DNA of 64,000 nt from Haploplasma axanthum. GTDB taxonomy: Bacteria; Bacillota_I; Bacilli_A; Acholeplasmatales; Acholeplasmataceae. Below are positions 10,008 through 18,653 of this stretch, in pieces. Each line of letters opens with the position of its first letter. The first letter of the stretch is position 1. Both the position numbers and the translations under genes were made by a program. Below the pieces are notes generated by a model. That model was given only the letters and a program-made list of their open reading frames with translations. It did not search any database and was not told the DNA's origin. The stretch spans positions 1,116,001 through 1,180,000 of the forward strand of contig NZ_LR215048.1 of the NCBI RefSeq assembly GCF_900660745.1. The letters are read 5' to 3'.

Positions 10008-10046
10008 AAAAAACTGGAAGTCTAAATTTGACCTTCCAGTTTTCTA
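10008..10046. terminator. Bidirectional terminator between yhbY and the CPBP protease
   Basis: AAACTGGAAG pairs with CTTCCAGTTT around a 12-base loop. A-runs on the left and T-runs on the right let it stop transcription from both sides. Confidence 0.85.
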
Positions 10047-10051
10047 TTTTA

Positions 10052-11257
10052 TTATGAAAATAAATTTGGAACTAAAACAAATAATGTACTTAATAAGTTG
10101 CTAAGAGCATGCATCGATATTAACAAAGCAATATTCTTATTATTTTTATAATACCAGTAACTTAAGAATATTCCCATTCCAACATAACTTATACTAAATG
10201 TAAAGACTGTAGCAAGTCCTGTTAAGTTAAATCCACCAGTAGTAGCGAGGTTTAAAAGTTCAGTTAAAACATGAATTAAACCAAATGTTGTGGCTGAAAC
10301 AATTAAGGCAACTTTTTGGTTCTTAATTAATCCAAAGATTGATTTTCTAAAAACAAGTTCTTCAACTACAGGTGCTAGAATAACAGTGGTAACTACTACA
10401 AATATTCCGCCTTTTGATGTTAATAGTTCAACAATTGCATCTTGATTAGCAGAATCTCCAGAGAGATTAAACAAACTTTTAAATAAAGTACTTAACAATC
10501 CTAAAACAATTGAAAATGCAAACATATAAGCAAAACTTGACAATATTTTACCTAAAGCTGGATGATGTTCTTTTTCTAAATAAATGAAATCATCTTTAAT
10601 ACTACGTCTATTGATAATAATAAGTGGTATAAAAACTATAATATAACTGAAGAAGAGAATAAGTGAACTTTGAAAGTTTGTATAATTATTTATAGTATTA
10701 TATTGTTCACTAGTATAAGAATTAAGGATACTTGCTAGTTCAGTTTTTAAAATATAATTGACTATTAAGGTATTATCACTATCGGTTTCGCTAATTTTTA
10801 TACCATTAATCCATGAAACTTTTTCTCCGTTTAAAATACTAGTAATTACTTCATTACTAATAATCCATTCTCTATTTTCTTCATCTTTATTTTTTGTAAC
10901 TAAAACATATGTTTCTTTAAGTTTTGAATTTGTAATATCGGAATAATATAAATCATCAATTTTATTAAAATCTTTAATATCAGTTTCAAATTCGGTTTTA
11001 GGTACTAAAACAATCGTATTTTGATAATTTCTATCTGTAATACTAGATATTAGAACTGTTGTCTTAGACTTTCCACCTATTCCTACAATAATTGCTGTAA
11101 CAATTAATGATCCAATCCCAATAAAGAATAATAAAAAGTAAATAATTAATGTTAATAAGTTTTTATTTGAATCTTCTTGATGCTCAGGGGTTCTTTCCTC
11201 ATTTTGTTTTTTAAATATTTCTTCATAATCAATAACCTGTGAGTTATTATTTTCCAT
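10052..11257 (-). CDS. CPBP-family intramembrane metalloprotease (CAAX-type)
   Basis: A 401-aa polytopic membrane protein. The first 30 residues are polar, one membrane helix follows at about 35-60, then an extracytoplasmic stretch (about 65-195) and a bundle of helices carrying the protease core. The core motifs are EELVFR (E299, E300, R304), FGLIH (H329) and HALSN (H383, N387), the metal-binding pattern of ABI/CPBP proteases. Substrate is unknown; roles in prenyl-protein processing, stress or bacteriocin immunity occur in the family. The ATG is preceded on its strand by AAGGAAG. The gene is monocistronic. Confidence 0.85.
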   Translation of the reverse strand: MENNNSQVIDYEEIFKKQNEERTPEHQEDSNKNLLTLIIYFLLFFIGIGSLIVTAIIVGIGGKSKTTVLISSITDRNYQNTIVLVPKTEFETDIKDFNKIDDLYYSDITNSKLKETYVLVTKNKDEENREWIISNEVITSILNGEKVSWINGIKISETDSDNTLIVNYILKTELASILNSYTSEQYNTINNYTNFQSSLILFFSYIIVFIPLIIINRRSIKDDFIYLEKEHHPALGKILSSFAYMFAFSIVLGLLSTLFKSLFNLSGDSANQDAIVELLTSKGGIFVVVTTVILAPVVEELVFRKSIFGLIKNQKVALIVSATTFGLIHVLTELLNLATTGGFNLTGLATVFTFSISYVGMGIFLSYWYYKNNKNIALLISMHALSNLLSTLFVLVPNLFS

Positions 11258-11385
11258 TACTATCTTCCTTTCCCTTTAACTATGATAATATTATATAGTA
11301 AAACGGTAATATTTACTAATAAATAAATAAAAAAGTTGATTATGTGTTATTATTAAAATAGTAATAATTTAATGGAGTTGACATA
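11258..11385. promoter_or_regulatory. Divergent promoter region
   Basis: A 128-base AT-rich gap between two outward-facing genes. TTGATT at 11336-11341 followed by an AT-rich -10 zone is the best guess for the rightward promoter. No operator-like palindrome was seen. Confidence 0.4.
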
Positions 11386-12255
11386 ATGGATACAAAAATA
11401 AAAAAAGAAATAGTTAAAATATTTAACGTCAAAGAAAGTAAGATAAAAGACCTAAAAAGATTTTCAAAAGGAATGAGTAATTATACTTATTATTTTAAAA
11501 TAAATGATAAAGCATATGTTATTAGAGTAATTGGTGATGATGCTGATCGCTATGTTGATTATCATAACGAAATAAATGCAATCTCAGCAGTTTTATCAAA
11601 TCAACTAACAAGTAAATTAGTTTATTTTGATATTGAAACAGGAACTAAAGTTTCTGAGTACATTGATGGTGAAACAATCGACTTTGAAACTAAAAACTTT
11701 GATATAAAAGAGTTAGTATTTTCTTTGAAGAAACTACATTTAATAAAAAATGAAAACATCAAAAATTATGCATTAATCGATCGATTAAATGAATATGAAA
11801 GTTTTAATAAAATCAGTGATATATCAAAACCATACTTTGCATTAAAAACATGGTGGATTGAAGTATTTAATAAATACTATCGAAATAATGAGCAAGTATT
11901 TTGTCATAATGACCTACAGGATGCTAATATAGTAAGAAGTAGTGATGATAACAAAATATATTTTATTGATTTTGAATATGCAGCATACAATGATGTGTAT
12001 TATGATATTGCAGGATTTGAAGAAAATGCATTATATGTTCATTCAGAATATTTTGGGCATCCAACAACTGAAAAAGAAAAAAATCATGTGATTTTTTATC
12101 GAATTTTTCAATCACTTCAATGGTATCAAGTAGCACTATATAAGCATAAAATAGGCTTTTCTGAAAATACAAGTTATGATTTTAATGAATTAGCAAACTA
12201 TTTTATCAATAAAGCACTAAGTTTATATGAGGAAATAAAAGCAGGTGAATTCTAA
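11386..12255 (+). CDS. Choline/ethanolamine kinase-like phosphotransferase
   Basis: A 289-aa kinase of the APH/choline-kinase fold. The N lobe contains FSKGMSNYTYYFKI and the ATP-binding Lys in AYVIRVIG. The catalytic loop is FCHNDLQDANIV and the metal-binding segment IYFIDFEYAAYNDVYYDIAGFE, a pattern closer to choline/ethanolamine kinases (LicA-like) than to aminoglycoside kinases. It may phosphorylate an amino alcohol for lipid or glycolipid head groups; the substrate is inference. Its stop overlaps the next ATG by one base, so it is coupled to the GGDEF/EAL-like gene. Confidence 0.72.
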   Translation: MDTKIKKEIVKIFNVKESKIKDLKRFSKGMSNYTYYFKINDKAYVIRVIGDDADRYVDYHNEINAISAVLSNQLTSKLVYFDIETGTKVSEYIDGETIDFETKNFDIKELVFSLKKLHLIKNENIKNYALIDRLNEYESFNKISDISKPYFALKTWWIEVFNKYYRNNEQVFCHNDLQDANIVRSSDDNKIYFIDFEYAAYNDVYYDIAGFEENALYVHSEYFGHPTTEKEKNHVIFYRIFQSLQWYQVALYKHKIGFSENTSYDFNELANYFINKALSLYEEIKAGEF

Positions 12256-15200
12256 TGAAATTAAGCGATATTTTAAAATTAAATAATGAAATAGAAAGTT
12301 TAAATATTATCCAAGACTTTTTGAATCAAACAATAACTCAAAATGAATATGAGGCTGCTATTGCTCATTATTTAAAAATTGCTTCTGCAAATAAACTAGA
12401 TGATTTAGTTTTAAGTGAAGGTAGTAAGCACTTAGGAAAAATTGAGAAGCATGAACCGACAAAATATCGTGAAAGAATTTATAAGTATCTGATAAGAGCA
12501 GCAATTAACAAGAAAGATAAAGAAAAAGTTTTAGAATACTTAAACAAAAGAAAAAAAGTCTTACCAATTCTAAAACAATACTTGATCCTTTTGGACGAGT
12601 TAAATTTTAAAAAAGCTTTTAATGAAGATTATTTTGATGTCTTAAAAAAGCTATCAATTGAAATCTTACCTCAGGAAATCAAAAATGATATTCAAGAACA
12701 AATTTTAAATTATTATTTAGAAAATAATATGTATGAAGATGCTCTTAAAGTTTTAAATGAATTAAAAGAACAAAACTTGAAACAAGAATATGATAATATC
12801 CTTTTGAAAATCAAATATGAGTTAGGTAAATATGATGATGTTATTGAACTTGGTAATAGCATTTTAGATAATAGTGATAATAAAGCTTTTATTGCTAGTT
12901 ATATGATTTCATCTCTTACAAAACAAAATTTATTAAGAAAAGCATCAATTCTTGAAGCTGAATATGAGACAATTATTGATGAAACTGATGATGAAGAAAT
13001 TAAAAGATTTGCATATCAAGAAATTATTAAGTTATATCAGTTGATGAATAATAATTTTTCTACAGAAATTTATGAAAAAAAGTTAAAAAAGATTATAAAA
13101 AAACCTAAAAAAGAAGAAAAACAAAATATACAACCAATTGTTAAAGAGATAGTTAAAATAAATGAGGTATCAACAACTAAGTTAATAAGTAATGCAAAAT
13201 ACTTAGAACATTTCGAATGGATTAGAGAATGGTTAATTAAATCACATAAATTAGATTCTAAGCTTGCTTTTAGAGAATATTTAAGAGAAATTTTTATTCT
13301 TATTAATGAAAAAATCAATTTTAAAGAAGTTGTCTTATATTTAGATGATATGTTTGAATCTAACTTTTTTAATTATAAAAAAACAAGATTATATGATAAA
13401 AAAATAATTAAGCAGTATATTGATGATTCGGTTATTTTTGAAGTACTCAACAAAAAAGATCATATCTTTGGTAACCCAAGTATTTTACTAAATAAAAAAG
13501 ATGTTTTAACACAAAAGAATTATGAAGACGATGTTAAATACGTTTATGCGTTTTACATAAATGATAATGCAGCACTTGTTTTTTACCTTGACAATGAATT
13601 TGATGATCCAGGAATCTATTATGAACTACTTAGTGGTATTACATCAATTATATCAACAAGAATATTTGATGAAGAGAATAACAAACGTCTAAAAAAAGAA
13701 GCTAATAATTTTAATGATATTATTAATAATCGCATAATGCCAATAAGATTAATGACTGAATATCGTTCAAGTTATAATGAGCAAGCTGTAAACCTTTTTA
13801 AAATAGATGCAAAGTATCACTTTGAACTTTTCTTAAGAGAAATACCTTTAGATGAAGCAGATATTTATAAAGAAACGATCAAAAGATTGTTTAATTATCC
13901 TAATGAAGTCAAAAAAATGGAATATACATTTCAAGATTTAAATATTCAAGAATATTTATTTGCTGTTAAAGTTAATGGTGAAGTTACGATTGTTAGTTTC
14001 TTTATTGATATTACATCAAAAATTAATAAAGAAAAATCATTAACATATAATGCTACAATGGATATTGAGACTGGACTTCCAAATAAACATTCATTAAACT
14101 TGGAAATGGAAAAATGTCTTGGAGACAAAGCAACTTTCATTCTTTTAGAACTTGATGAAAGTTTTAGAACAATTTATGGAAACGAAAGGATTAATAAGTT
14201 TTTTGTTGAGTTTGCAAGAGCTACTAAAAAACACTTTAAAGAATATAAAGTTTATAGATATGATTTTAATCAAGTGATTGTTGTTTTAAATTTCAATGAT
14301 ATTAGATCAGTTAATAAAGAATTAGCAGATTATTTTCAAGTTATAAATCATTTGAAATCTCAAATTTTGAAATATGAAAAATATCGAGTTAAAGCTGGTG
14401 TATTAAGATATCCGGTTGTTACGATTGAAAAAAGTATTGACAAATTATACAGGTATTTAGATGTAGCTCTAGATAAGGCTAAGAAAAGTAAAGAGCATGA
14501 TTATGTTCATTTTATTTATGCTGATTACGAAAAGGAAGTTTTTGAACAAGAAATTATTGATTATTTAAATACGGCTATTGAAAATAAACAGCTAAGTATT
14601 AGATTTAAACAAATAATTGATATTCAACAAAATCTTGTTTGGAATTATGAAAGTGATATATATCTACCAACGGTTAACATTGATAGTAAATATTTAAAAA
14701 CGATTGCTAAAAAACGGAATAAAATAGTTCAGTTGGAACAATTTCATATTGAAGCAGTTTGTAGTTTCTTAAAAAAACTTGAAGATGAAACAGGCCATTT
14801 AATTAAACTTATTATTCCAGTTTCAAAAGAAACATTCCTAGATTTAGGATTCCAAGGTTTTATTATTGGAACGTTAAAGAAATATAAAATTCCTGCAGAA
14901 TTTATTCGAATTCTTTGTGATTTAGAAACTAATGATCAAACTGCTGCCTTAAAAGTTCAAGAAATGATTAAATTTGGTATTTCGCTTGATTCAACAAATG
15001 TTGAGACAATCTTATCAAATGATTTTAATGCATTGCATTTGAATTTTAATGCTACTAATAATAAATGGAAAAGTTATTATAAAGGGTTAAACACTTTTTT
15101 AACTAGTAATGGGATTGCTTTTGTATTAAGAAATGTTAACTTAAAAGAAGAAAAAGAGTTAATTAAATCATTAGGTATTAAATTTATTGAGGGAGATTTA

Positions 15201-15257
15201 TATCAAAAAATTAATCCTAGTGAAATAATAACAAAGATTAAGGAACGATTAGTATGA
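12255..15257 (+). CDS. Degenerate GGDEF-EAL protein with N-terminal helical repeats
   Basis: A 1000-aa protein with no membrane segment. Residues 1 to about 290 are TPR-like helical repeats, about 310-600 look like GAF/PAS-type sensor domains, about 600-760 a GGDEF fold (entry MDIETGLPNKHS), and about 765-1000 an EAL fold. Both catalytic motifs are lost: the GGDEF position reads R668-Y-D-F671, and the EAL position reads ESDIYLP (E799 onward) without the other metal-binding acids in order. It is therefore unlikely to make or cut cyclic di-GMP. It may bind a nucleotide or act by protein contacts. It lies between the kinase-like gene and the HEPN-like gene with overlapping ends. Confidence 0.78.
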   Translation: MKLSDILKLNNEIESLNIIQDFLNQTITQNEYEAAIAHYLKIASANKLDDLVLSEGSKHLGKIEKHEPTKYRERIYKYLIRAAINKKDKEKVLEYLNKRKKVLPILKQYLILLDELNFKKAFNEDYFDVLKKLSIEILPQEIKNDIQEQILNYYLENNMYEDALKVLNELKEQNLKQEYDNILLKIKYELGKYDDVIELGNSILDNSDNKAFIASYMISSLTKQNLLRKASILEAEYETIIDETDDEEIKRFAYQEIIKLYQLMNNNFSTEIYEKKLKKIIKKPKKEEKQNIQPIVKEIVKINEVSTTKLISNAKYLEHFEWIREWLIKSHKLDSKLAFREYLREIFILINEKINFKEVVLYLDDMFESNFFNYKKTRLYDKKIIKQYIDDSVIFEVLNKKDHIFGNPSILLNKKDVLTQKNYEDDVKYVYAFYINDNAALVFYLDNEFDDPGIYYELLSGITSIISTRIFDEENNKRLKKEANNFNDIINNRIMPIRLMTEYRSSYNEQAVNLFKIDAKYHFELFLREIPLDEADIYKETIKRLFNYPNEVKKMEYTFQDLNIQEYLFAVKVNGEVTIVSFFIDITSKINKEKSLTYNATMDIETGLPNKHSLNLEMEKCLGDKATFILLELDESFRTIYGNERINKFFVEFARATKKHFKEYKVYRYDFNQVIVVLNFNDIRSVNKELADYFQVINHLKSQILKYEKYRVKAGVLRYPVVTIEKSIDKLYRYLDVALDKAKKSKEHDYVHFIYADYEKEVFEQEIIDYLNTAIENKQLSIRFKQIIDIQQNLVWNYESDIYLPTVNIDSKYLKTIAKKRNKIVQLEQFHIEAVCSFLKKLEDETGHLIKLIIPVSKETFLDLGFQGFIIGTLKKYKIPAEFIRILCDLETNDQTAALKVQEMIKFGISLDSTNVETILSNDFNALHLNFNATNNKWKSYYKGLNTFLTSNGIAFVLRNVNLKEEKELIKSLGIKFIEGDLYQKINPSEIITKIKERLV

Positions 15258-16291
15258 ACGAAATATTAAAATATATTAGTGAAATAACTAATGAAGGTAA
15301 AAAGTATCAATTAGATACAACATATAAAACATTACTACAGGTTGATGAGATTATTAAATATTATGTTAAAAATACAGAAAAAGAGCATGCAGCAGTAGTA
15401 ATTGATATTTATGGACTACTTCAAAGTTTATTTGTTGGTATTGATTCTTTATATAGTCTAACAATTGGAATAACAAGTAATAAATTTTATATTAACGTTA
15501 ATCAAAATAAAACTTTAAATGGATTAAAACATATAAGAAATGATATAGTTGGACACCCTACTAATAGAAGATATGGTCAAAACGGAATTGGATATTCAAT
15601 CATCAATATGGAAGAACTCACGTATAATGAATTTAAGTATGTGACATATGTCTTTATCGATGGAAGTTTTAAGACTAAAGAAACAAACGTTAATTTATTA
15701 GAATTAACAAGTGAATATGATAAAGAGAAAACAATCATTATTGATAGACTTGGTGAATTTTTAAATAAAGAAGTAACAACCATTAACTTAGATGAAGAAA
15801 TTAAACAAATGTTTATAGAACCAAGTTTGTATAATTTAAACAAGATTAAAGATAAATTTATTGATAATTATGGTAATCTATCTAATCACCGTTTTATGTG
15901 GAGACTTGAATTGGTTGAATTAGCGTTGGAATGGAATAATGATGATCCAGAGATTAATAATTTAATTAAGTATATACTCAAGTTGCAAGTTTTAAAACTG
16001 TGGGAGATTGCAAATGATATGGAAAATAAGTATTCGAGATTACCATATGTAAAAATACCATATCTTTTAAAAAAGTTATATAAGTATTTAGATAAAAACC
16101 AAAATTATATTGAGTATATAAAAAATCTTTATGATTCAAATAATCCTTATTTTGAGTCTGATTTAGAATACTTATTAAAAAATGTTGTAGATAAATCGGT
16201 GTTAAAGCTTTTAAATATGTTTGATAATGAAACTAATAAGAGTAAAATATATTTGTTAGGAGCAACATTAAAAAACTATAAGAAAAAATAA
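15254..16291 (+). CDS. Unknown protein with HEPN-like N-terminal half
   Basis: A 345-aa, mostly helical, soluble protein. The N-terminal 110 residues are helical and carry HIRNDIVGHPTN, in which R95-N96 and H101 fit the R-polar-x4-H pattern of HEPN domains; in many HEPN proteins this makes an RNase site. The C-terminal part is helical with no motif I recognise. Its ATG overlaps the preceding TGA, so it is translated together with the degenerate GGDEF-EAL protein. The HEPN call rests on one motif and the helical setting, so function is open. Confidence 0.5.
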   Translation: MNEILKYISEITNEGKKYQLDTTYKTLLQVDEIIKYYVKNTEKEHAAVVIDIYGLLQSLFVGIDSLYSLTIGITSNKFYINVNQNKTLNGLKHIRNDIVGHPTNRRYGQNGIGYSIINMEELTYNEFKYVTYVFIDGSFKTKETNVNLLELTSEYDKEKTIIIDRLGEFLNKEVTTINLDEEIKQMFIEPSLYNLNKIKDKFIDNYGNLSNHRFMWRLELVELALEWNNDDPEINNLIKYILKLQVLKLWEIANDMENKYSRLPYVKIPYLLKKLYKYLDKNQNYIEYIKNLYDSNNPYFESDLEYLLKNVVDKSVLKLLNMFDNETNKSKIYLLGATLKNYKKK

Positions 16292-16326
16292 TAATAAATA
16301 TGATATAATAATAGTTGAAAATTAGT

Positions 16327-16365
16327 GGAAGGAGTTAAGATTTAGTTAAATCTTAGTGAATAAAT
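16327..16365 (+). promoter_or_regulatory. Ribosome-binding site separated from start by a hairpin
   Basis: GGAAGGAG at 16327-16334 is 31 bases before the ATG at 16366, too far for normal use. Between them TAAGATTT (16336-16343) and AAATCTTA (16348-16355) form a perfect 8-bp stem with the loop AGTT. Folding removes 20 bases and leaves 11 between the site and the ATG. Confidence 0.6.
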
Positions 16366-16563
16366 ATGTCATGGAGCAATGAAACTTATTTAATTGGTGA
16401 AAAAGTTAAAGTAGATAATGAAAAAGATGAAGGTGTTGTAACACGTATTGATAAGAATAGAGGATTAATTTATGTTCTATTTAAAAGAATGCGTGAAGAA
16501 GCTTATCCATATCCGGAAGCTCTTGACCAAGGAATAATTATTCCTTTAGTTAAGAAAAAATAA
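16366..16563 (+). CDS. Small conserved-looking protein, unknown function
   Basis: A 65-aa acidic-to-basic protein with no membrane segment. The pattern GEKVKVDNEKDEGVVTRIDKNRGLIYVLF resembles a small SH3/KOW-like beta barrel, followed by the polar AYPYPEALDQGIIIPLVKKK. It begins at ATG 16366, as an in-frame TGA stop lies three codons upstream. Its ribosome-binding site is brought close by a leader hairpin. queH starts one base after its stop, so it is in the same transcript. No function can be named. Confidence 0.65.
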   Translation: MSWSNETYLIGEKVKVDNEKDEGVVTRIDKNRGLIYVLFKRMREEAYPYPEALDQGIIIPLVKKK

Positions 16564-16564
16564 T

Positions 16565-17131
16565 ATGCGTATTTTAATGCATATGTGCTGTGCGCCATGT
16601 GCAACTTTTCCTGTTGAATTATTGAAGGAAAAAGGCTTAGATGTTGAGGGATTATTTTATAATCCTAATATTCATCCATATGAAGAGTTTAAAAAGCGTG
16701 AAGAACAAGTTAAAAAGTTAAGCGAAATTTATAAAATTAAAGTTCATTTTTTGCCAGACTTTGAACAACAACTTTGGGAAGAAATGAAAGATAAAAGTAA
16801 AAATAGATGTGGAACATGCTATCAAAAACGAATAGCTAGACTTTTTAAGTTTGCTAAAGTTGAAAAATTTGATGCAGTTACAACATCAATGCTTGTAAGT
16901 CCTTATCAAGATCATGAAAAGATTAAAGAACTAGCTACAATGTATAGTGAAAAATATGGAATACCTTTTTACTATGAAGATTTTAGAGTTGGTTATCGTG
17001 AGGGTCAAGAAAAGGCAAAAGAACACGGTTTTTATAAACAAAGATATTGTGGATGTGTATTATCTCTTTTAGAGACTATTGAACAGATATCAGCCGAAGA
17101 AAAGCAAAAAAGGATGGTTGCTAATGGTTAA
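16565..17131 (+). CDS. queH: Epoxyqueuosine reductase QueH
   Basis: Catalyses the last step of queuosine formation in tRNA, reducing epoxyqueuosine; it replaces the unrelated B12 enzyme QueG. The 188-aa protein shows the family's cysteine sets: MCCAPC near the N terminus (residues 8-12), NRCGTCYQKR in the middle, and RYCGCVLSL near the C terminus, which bind an FeS cluster and a nearby metal. The motif TTSMLVSPYQDH is typical of DUF208/QueH. It overlaps the start of the next gene by 8 bases. No other queuosine gene is in this window, so the cell may salvage queuine or precursors. Confidence 0.92.
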   Translation: MRILMHMCCAPCATFPVELLKEKGLDVEGLFYNPNIHPYEEFKKREEQVKKLSEIYKIKVHFLPDFEQQLWEEMKDKSKNRCGTCYQKRIARLFKFAKVEKFDAVTTSMLVSPYQDHEKIKELATMYSEKYGIPFYYEDFRVGYREGQEKAKEHGFYKQRYCGCVLSLLETIEQISAEEKQKRMVANG

Positions 17132-17804
17132 TGTATTAATAAGTAGAACAAGTATTATTTCTACTCCTTGGGCAATTAGAGAACTTGAAAAATATTTTAG
17201 AAAAGACATGAAAGTTGTTGTTCTTGCCTTTTCTTTTTTTGGTAATTTAACTGAAGAAGAATATTTTAATGAATATGGAATTGACTCTATTCAAGATATA
17301 AAGGTTAGAAATACATTTGAATTATTTGGAATAAAAGATGTTAAGTGGATATACTATTATAAACAGTCAAATAAAGAGGCTATTAATCTAATAAATAATG
17401 CTGATATTTTGTATTTGCCTGGTGGAGCCCCTGATTTAATGATGGAAAGAATAAATGAAAAAGGTCTTTTAAGTTCACTTAAGAATTTTAAAAATATTGT
17501 TGTTGGTTCATCAGCAGGAGCAATGATTCAACTAGAAAGATATCATATATCAAAAGATAATGAATATAATAAGTTTGCGATTCATGAAGGTTTGGAGTAT
17601 ATAAACGATTTTTTTATTGAAGTTCATTTTAGAAATCGGAAGAAACAAAAATCTTCAATGAGAAGAATGCGTAAAGAATTTAAAAAACCTGTTTATATAA
17701 TTCCTGATGATGGTATGATAATTGTTGATGATAAGAAGATTAAAACGATAAATAGCGCAAAAAAATATTATGATAGAAAAGGTATTATTAAGGTGATTAA
17801 ATGA
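17124..17804 (+). CDS. Peptidase E-like protein (S51 / type 1 GATase fold)
   Basis: A 226-aa cytoplasmic protein with the class-I glutamine-amidotransferase-like fold of peptidase E. The nucleophile elbow is VVGSSAGAMIQL, with Ser as the likely nucleophile, preceded by the typical YLPGGAPDLMM. A later VHFRNR provides a candidate His. Dipeptidase activity on Asp-X peptides is known for PepE, but the family also holds other hydrolases, so substrate is inference. ATG 17124 is used because an AAAAAGG site is about 11 bases upstream; the longer in-frame start lies inside queH. It overlaps the next gene by four bases. Confidence 0.75.
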   Translation: MVNVLISRTSIISTPWAIRELEKYFRKDMKVVVLAFSFFGNLTEEEYFNEYGIDSIQDIKVRNTFELFGIKDVKWIYYYKQSNKEAINLINNADILYLPGGAPDLMMERINEKGLLSSLKNFKNIVVGSSAGAMIQLERYHISKDNEYNKFAIHEGLEYINDFFIEVHFRNRKKQKSSMRRMRKEFKKPVYIIPDDGMIIVDDKKIKTINSAKKYYDRKGIIKVIK

Positions 17805-18547
17805 AAAAAGGTTTAATTATATATATTGTAATGTCACTTCTTTTTTTAGTAGCAATTTATTTTGTTACTGTTTCAAGTATAATAACTGATAGTCAAAATG
17901 AATTTAATAACAAGATTTTTTCAGAAGCGAGAGAAACAAAAAACTTTGATCAATTTGTTGCTTATCAAACAAAAGAATATAAATTAATTGATTCATATGA
18001 TGAGAATGAATATAGATTAGTAACTTATCACTTTAATAGCAAAGATGATAAACAAGGTTTATTATTCATTATTATTCCGCTTAAAGATGTGAAAATTGCA
18101 GATAGTGCTAAAGATAGTAATGATAAAACGAAAGTTTTAATTACGGATACTCTTAGTAAAGAGTCATTTATTGATACATCGACAAAAGATGTTTCAATTA
18201 GCTATGGTTTGAATTCTAAAAATGTTGGCTTTATGTTTTTTGATATTGTTATGAGAGAAAAAAATACAATAAAAGTAACTTATTATGATTATGAAGGTAA
18301 TCAAAAAATTGATAAAACATTTAACGAAATAGCACTAAGTAGTAGTACTGAATTAGAAACTTTTAATAAAGGTTATACTTTAGAAGAAGTAAAAGAAGCA
18401 ATGGGTTATGAATCAGAATTAAAAAAAGCACTAATAACAAGAATAACTATTTATATTATTGTTGTTATATTTGCACCATTCATATATCGTCTTATAAAAA
18501 CTTTTATTATTCGTAAACGTGAGACTGGTAATAGAAAACTTTCTTGA
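17801..18547 (+). CDS. Membrane protein with two terminal membrane helices, unknown
   Basis: A 248-aa protein with an N-terminal helix (residues 5-26, LIIYIVMSLLFLVAIYFVTV) and a C-terminal helix (about 209-230) before a short basic tail. The 180-residue middle would face outside and is polar and beta-rich in appearance. I recognise no family. It overlaps the peptidase-like gene by four bases (ATGA) and ends at a clear terminator, so it closes the operon that starts near 16.33 kb. Confidence 0.7.
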   Translation: MKKGLIIYIVMSLLFLVAIYFVTVSSIITDSQNEFNNKIFSEARETKNFDQFVAYQTKEYKLIDSYDENEYRLVTYHFNSKDDKQGLLFIIIPLKDVKIADSAKDSNDKTKVLITDTLSKESFIDTSTKDVSISYGLNSKNVGFMFFDIVMREKNTIKVTYYDYEGNQKIDKTFNEIALSSSTELETFNKGYTLEEVKEAMGYESELKKALITRITIYIIVVIFAPFIYRLIKTFIIRKRETGNRKLS

Positions 18548-18570
18548 AATATAGAAAGTTTTTTTATTTT
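18536..18570 (+). terminator. Terminator before the glucan locus
   Basis: AAACTTTCT pairs with AGAAAGTTT over an 8-base loop and a T-run follows. It separates the upstream operon from the beta-glucan genes. Confidence 0.85.
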
Positions 18571-18578
18571 AAAAGTTC

Positions 18579-18606
18579 TTTACAATTTAAAAATATAGTA
18601 TATAAT
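18579..18606 (+). promoter_or_regulatory. Promoter of the first glucan operon
   Basis: TTTACA (18579-18584), a 16-base spacer and TATAAT (18601-18606). The transcription start should fall at or just before the LacI operator at 18622. Confidence 0.7.
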
Positions 18607-18621
18607 AGATTTATAAGACTA

Positions 18622-18637
18622 AGGAAACCGATTTCCT
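18622..18637. promoter_or_regulatory. LacI-family operator, copy 1
   Basis: AGGAAACCGATTTCCT is a near-perfect palindrome around a central CG, the classic half-site arrangement of LacI-family regulators. It overlaps the expected start of transcription. Two more copies occur at the promoter after the lacI-type gene in this locus, which makes that regulator the likely binder. Confidence 0.8.
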
Positions 18638-18653
18638 ATAAATGAGGGACAAT

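Noticed and set aside
18642-18653. ATG 18642 as start of the GH94 gene
   Set aside because: No ribosome-binding site precedes it, while GAGGG serves the ATG at 18654.
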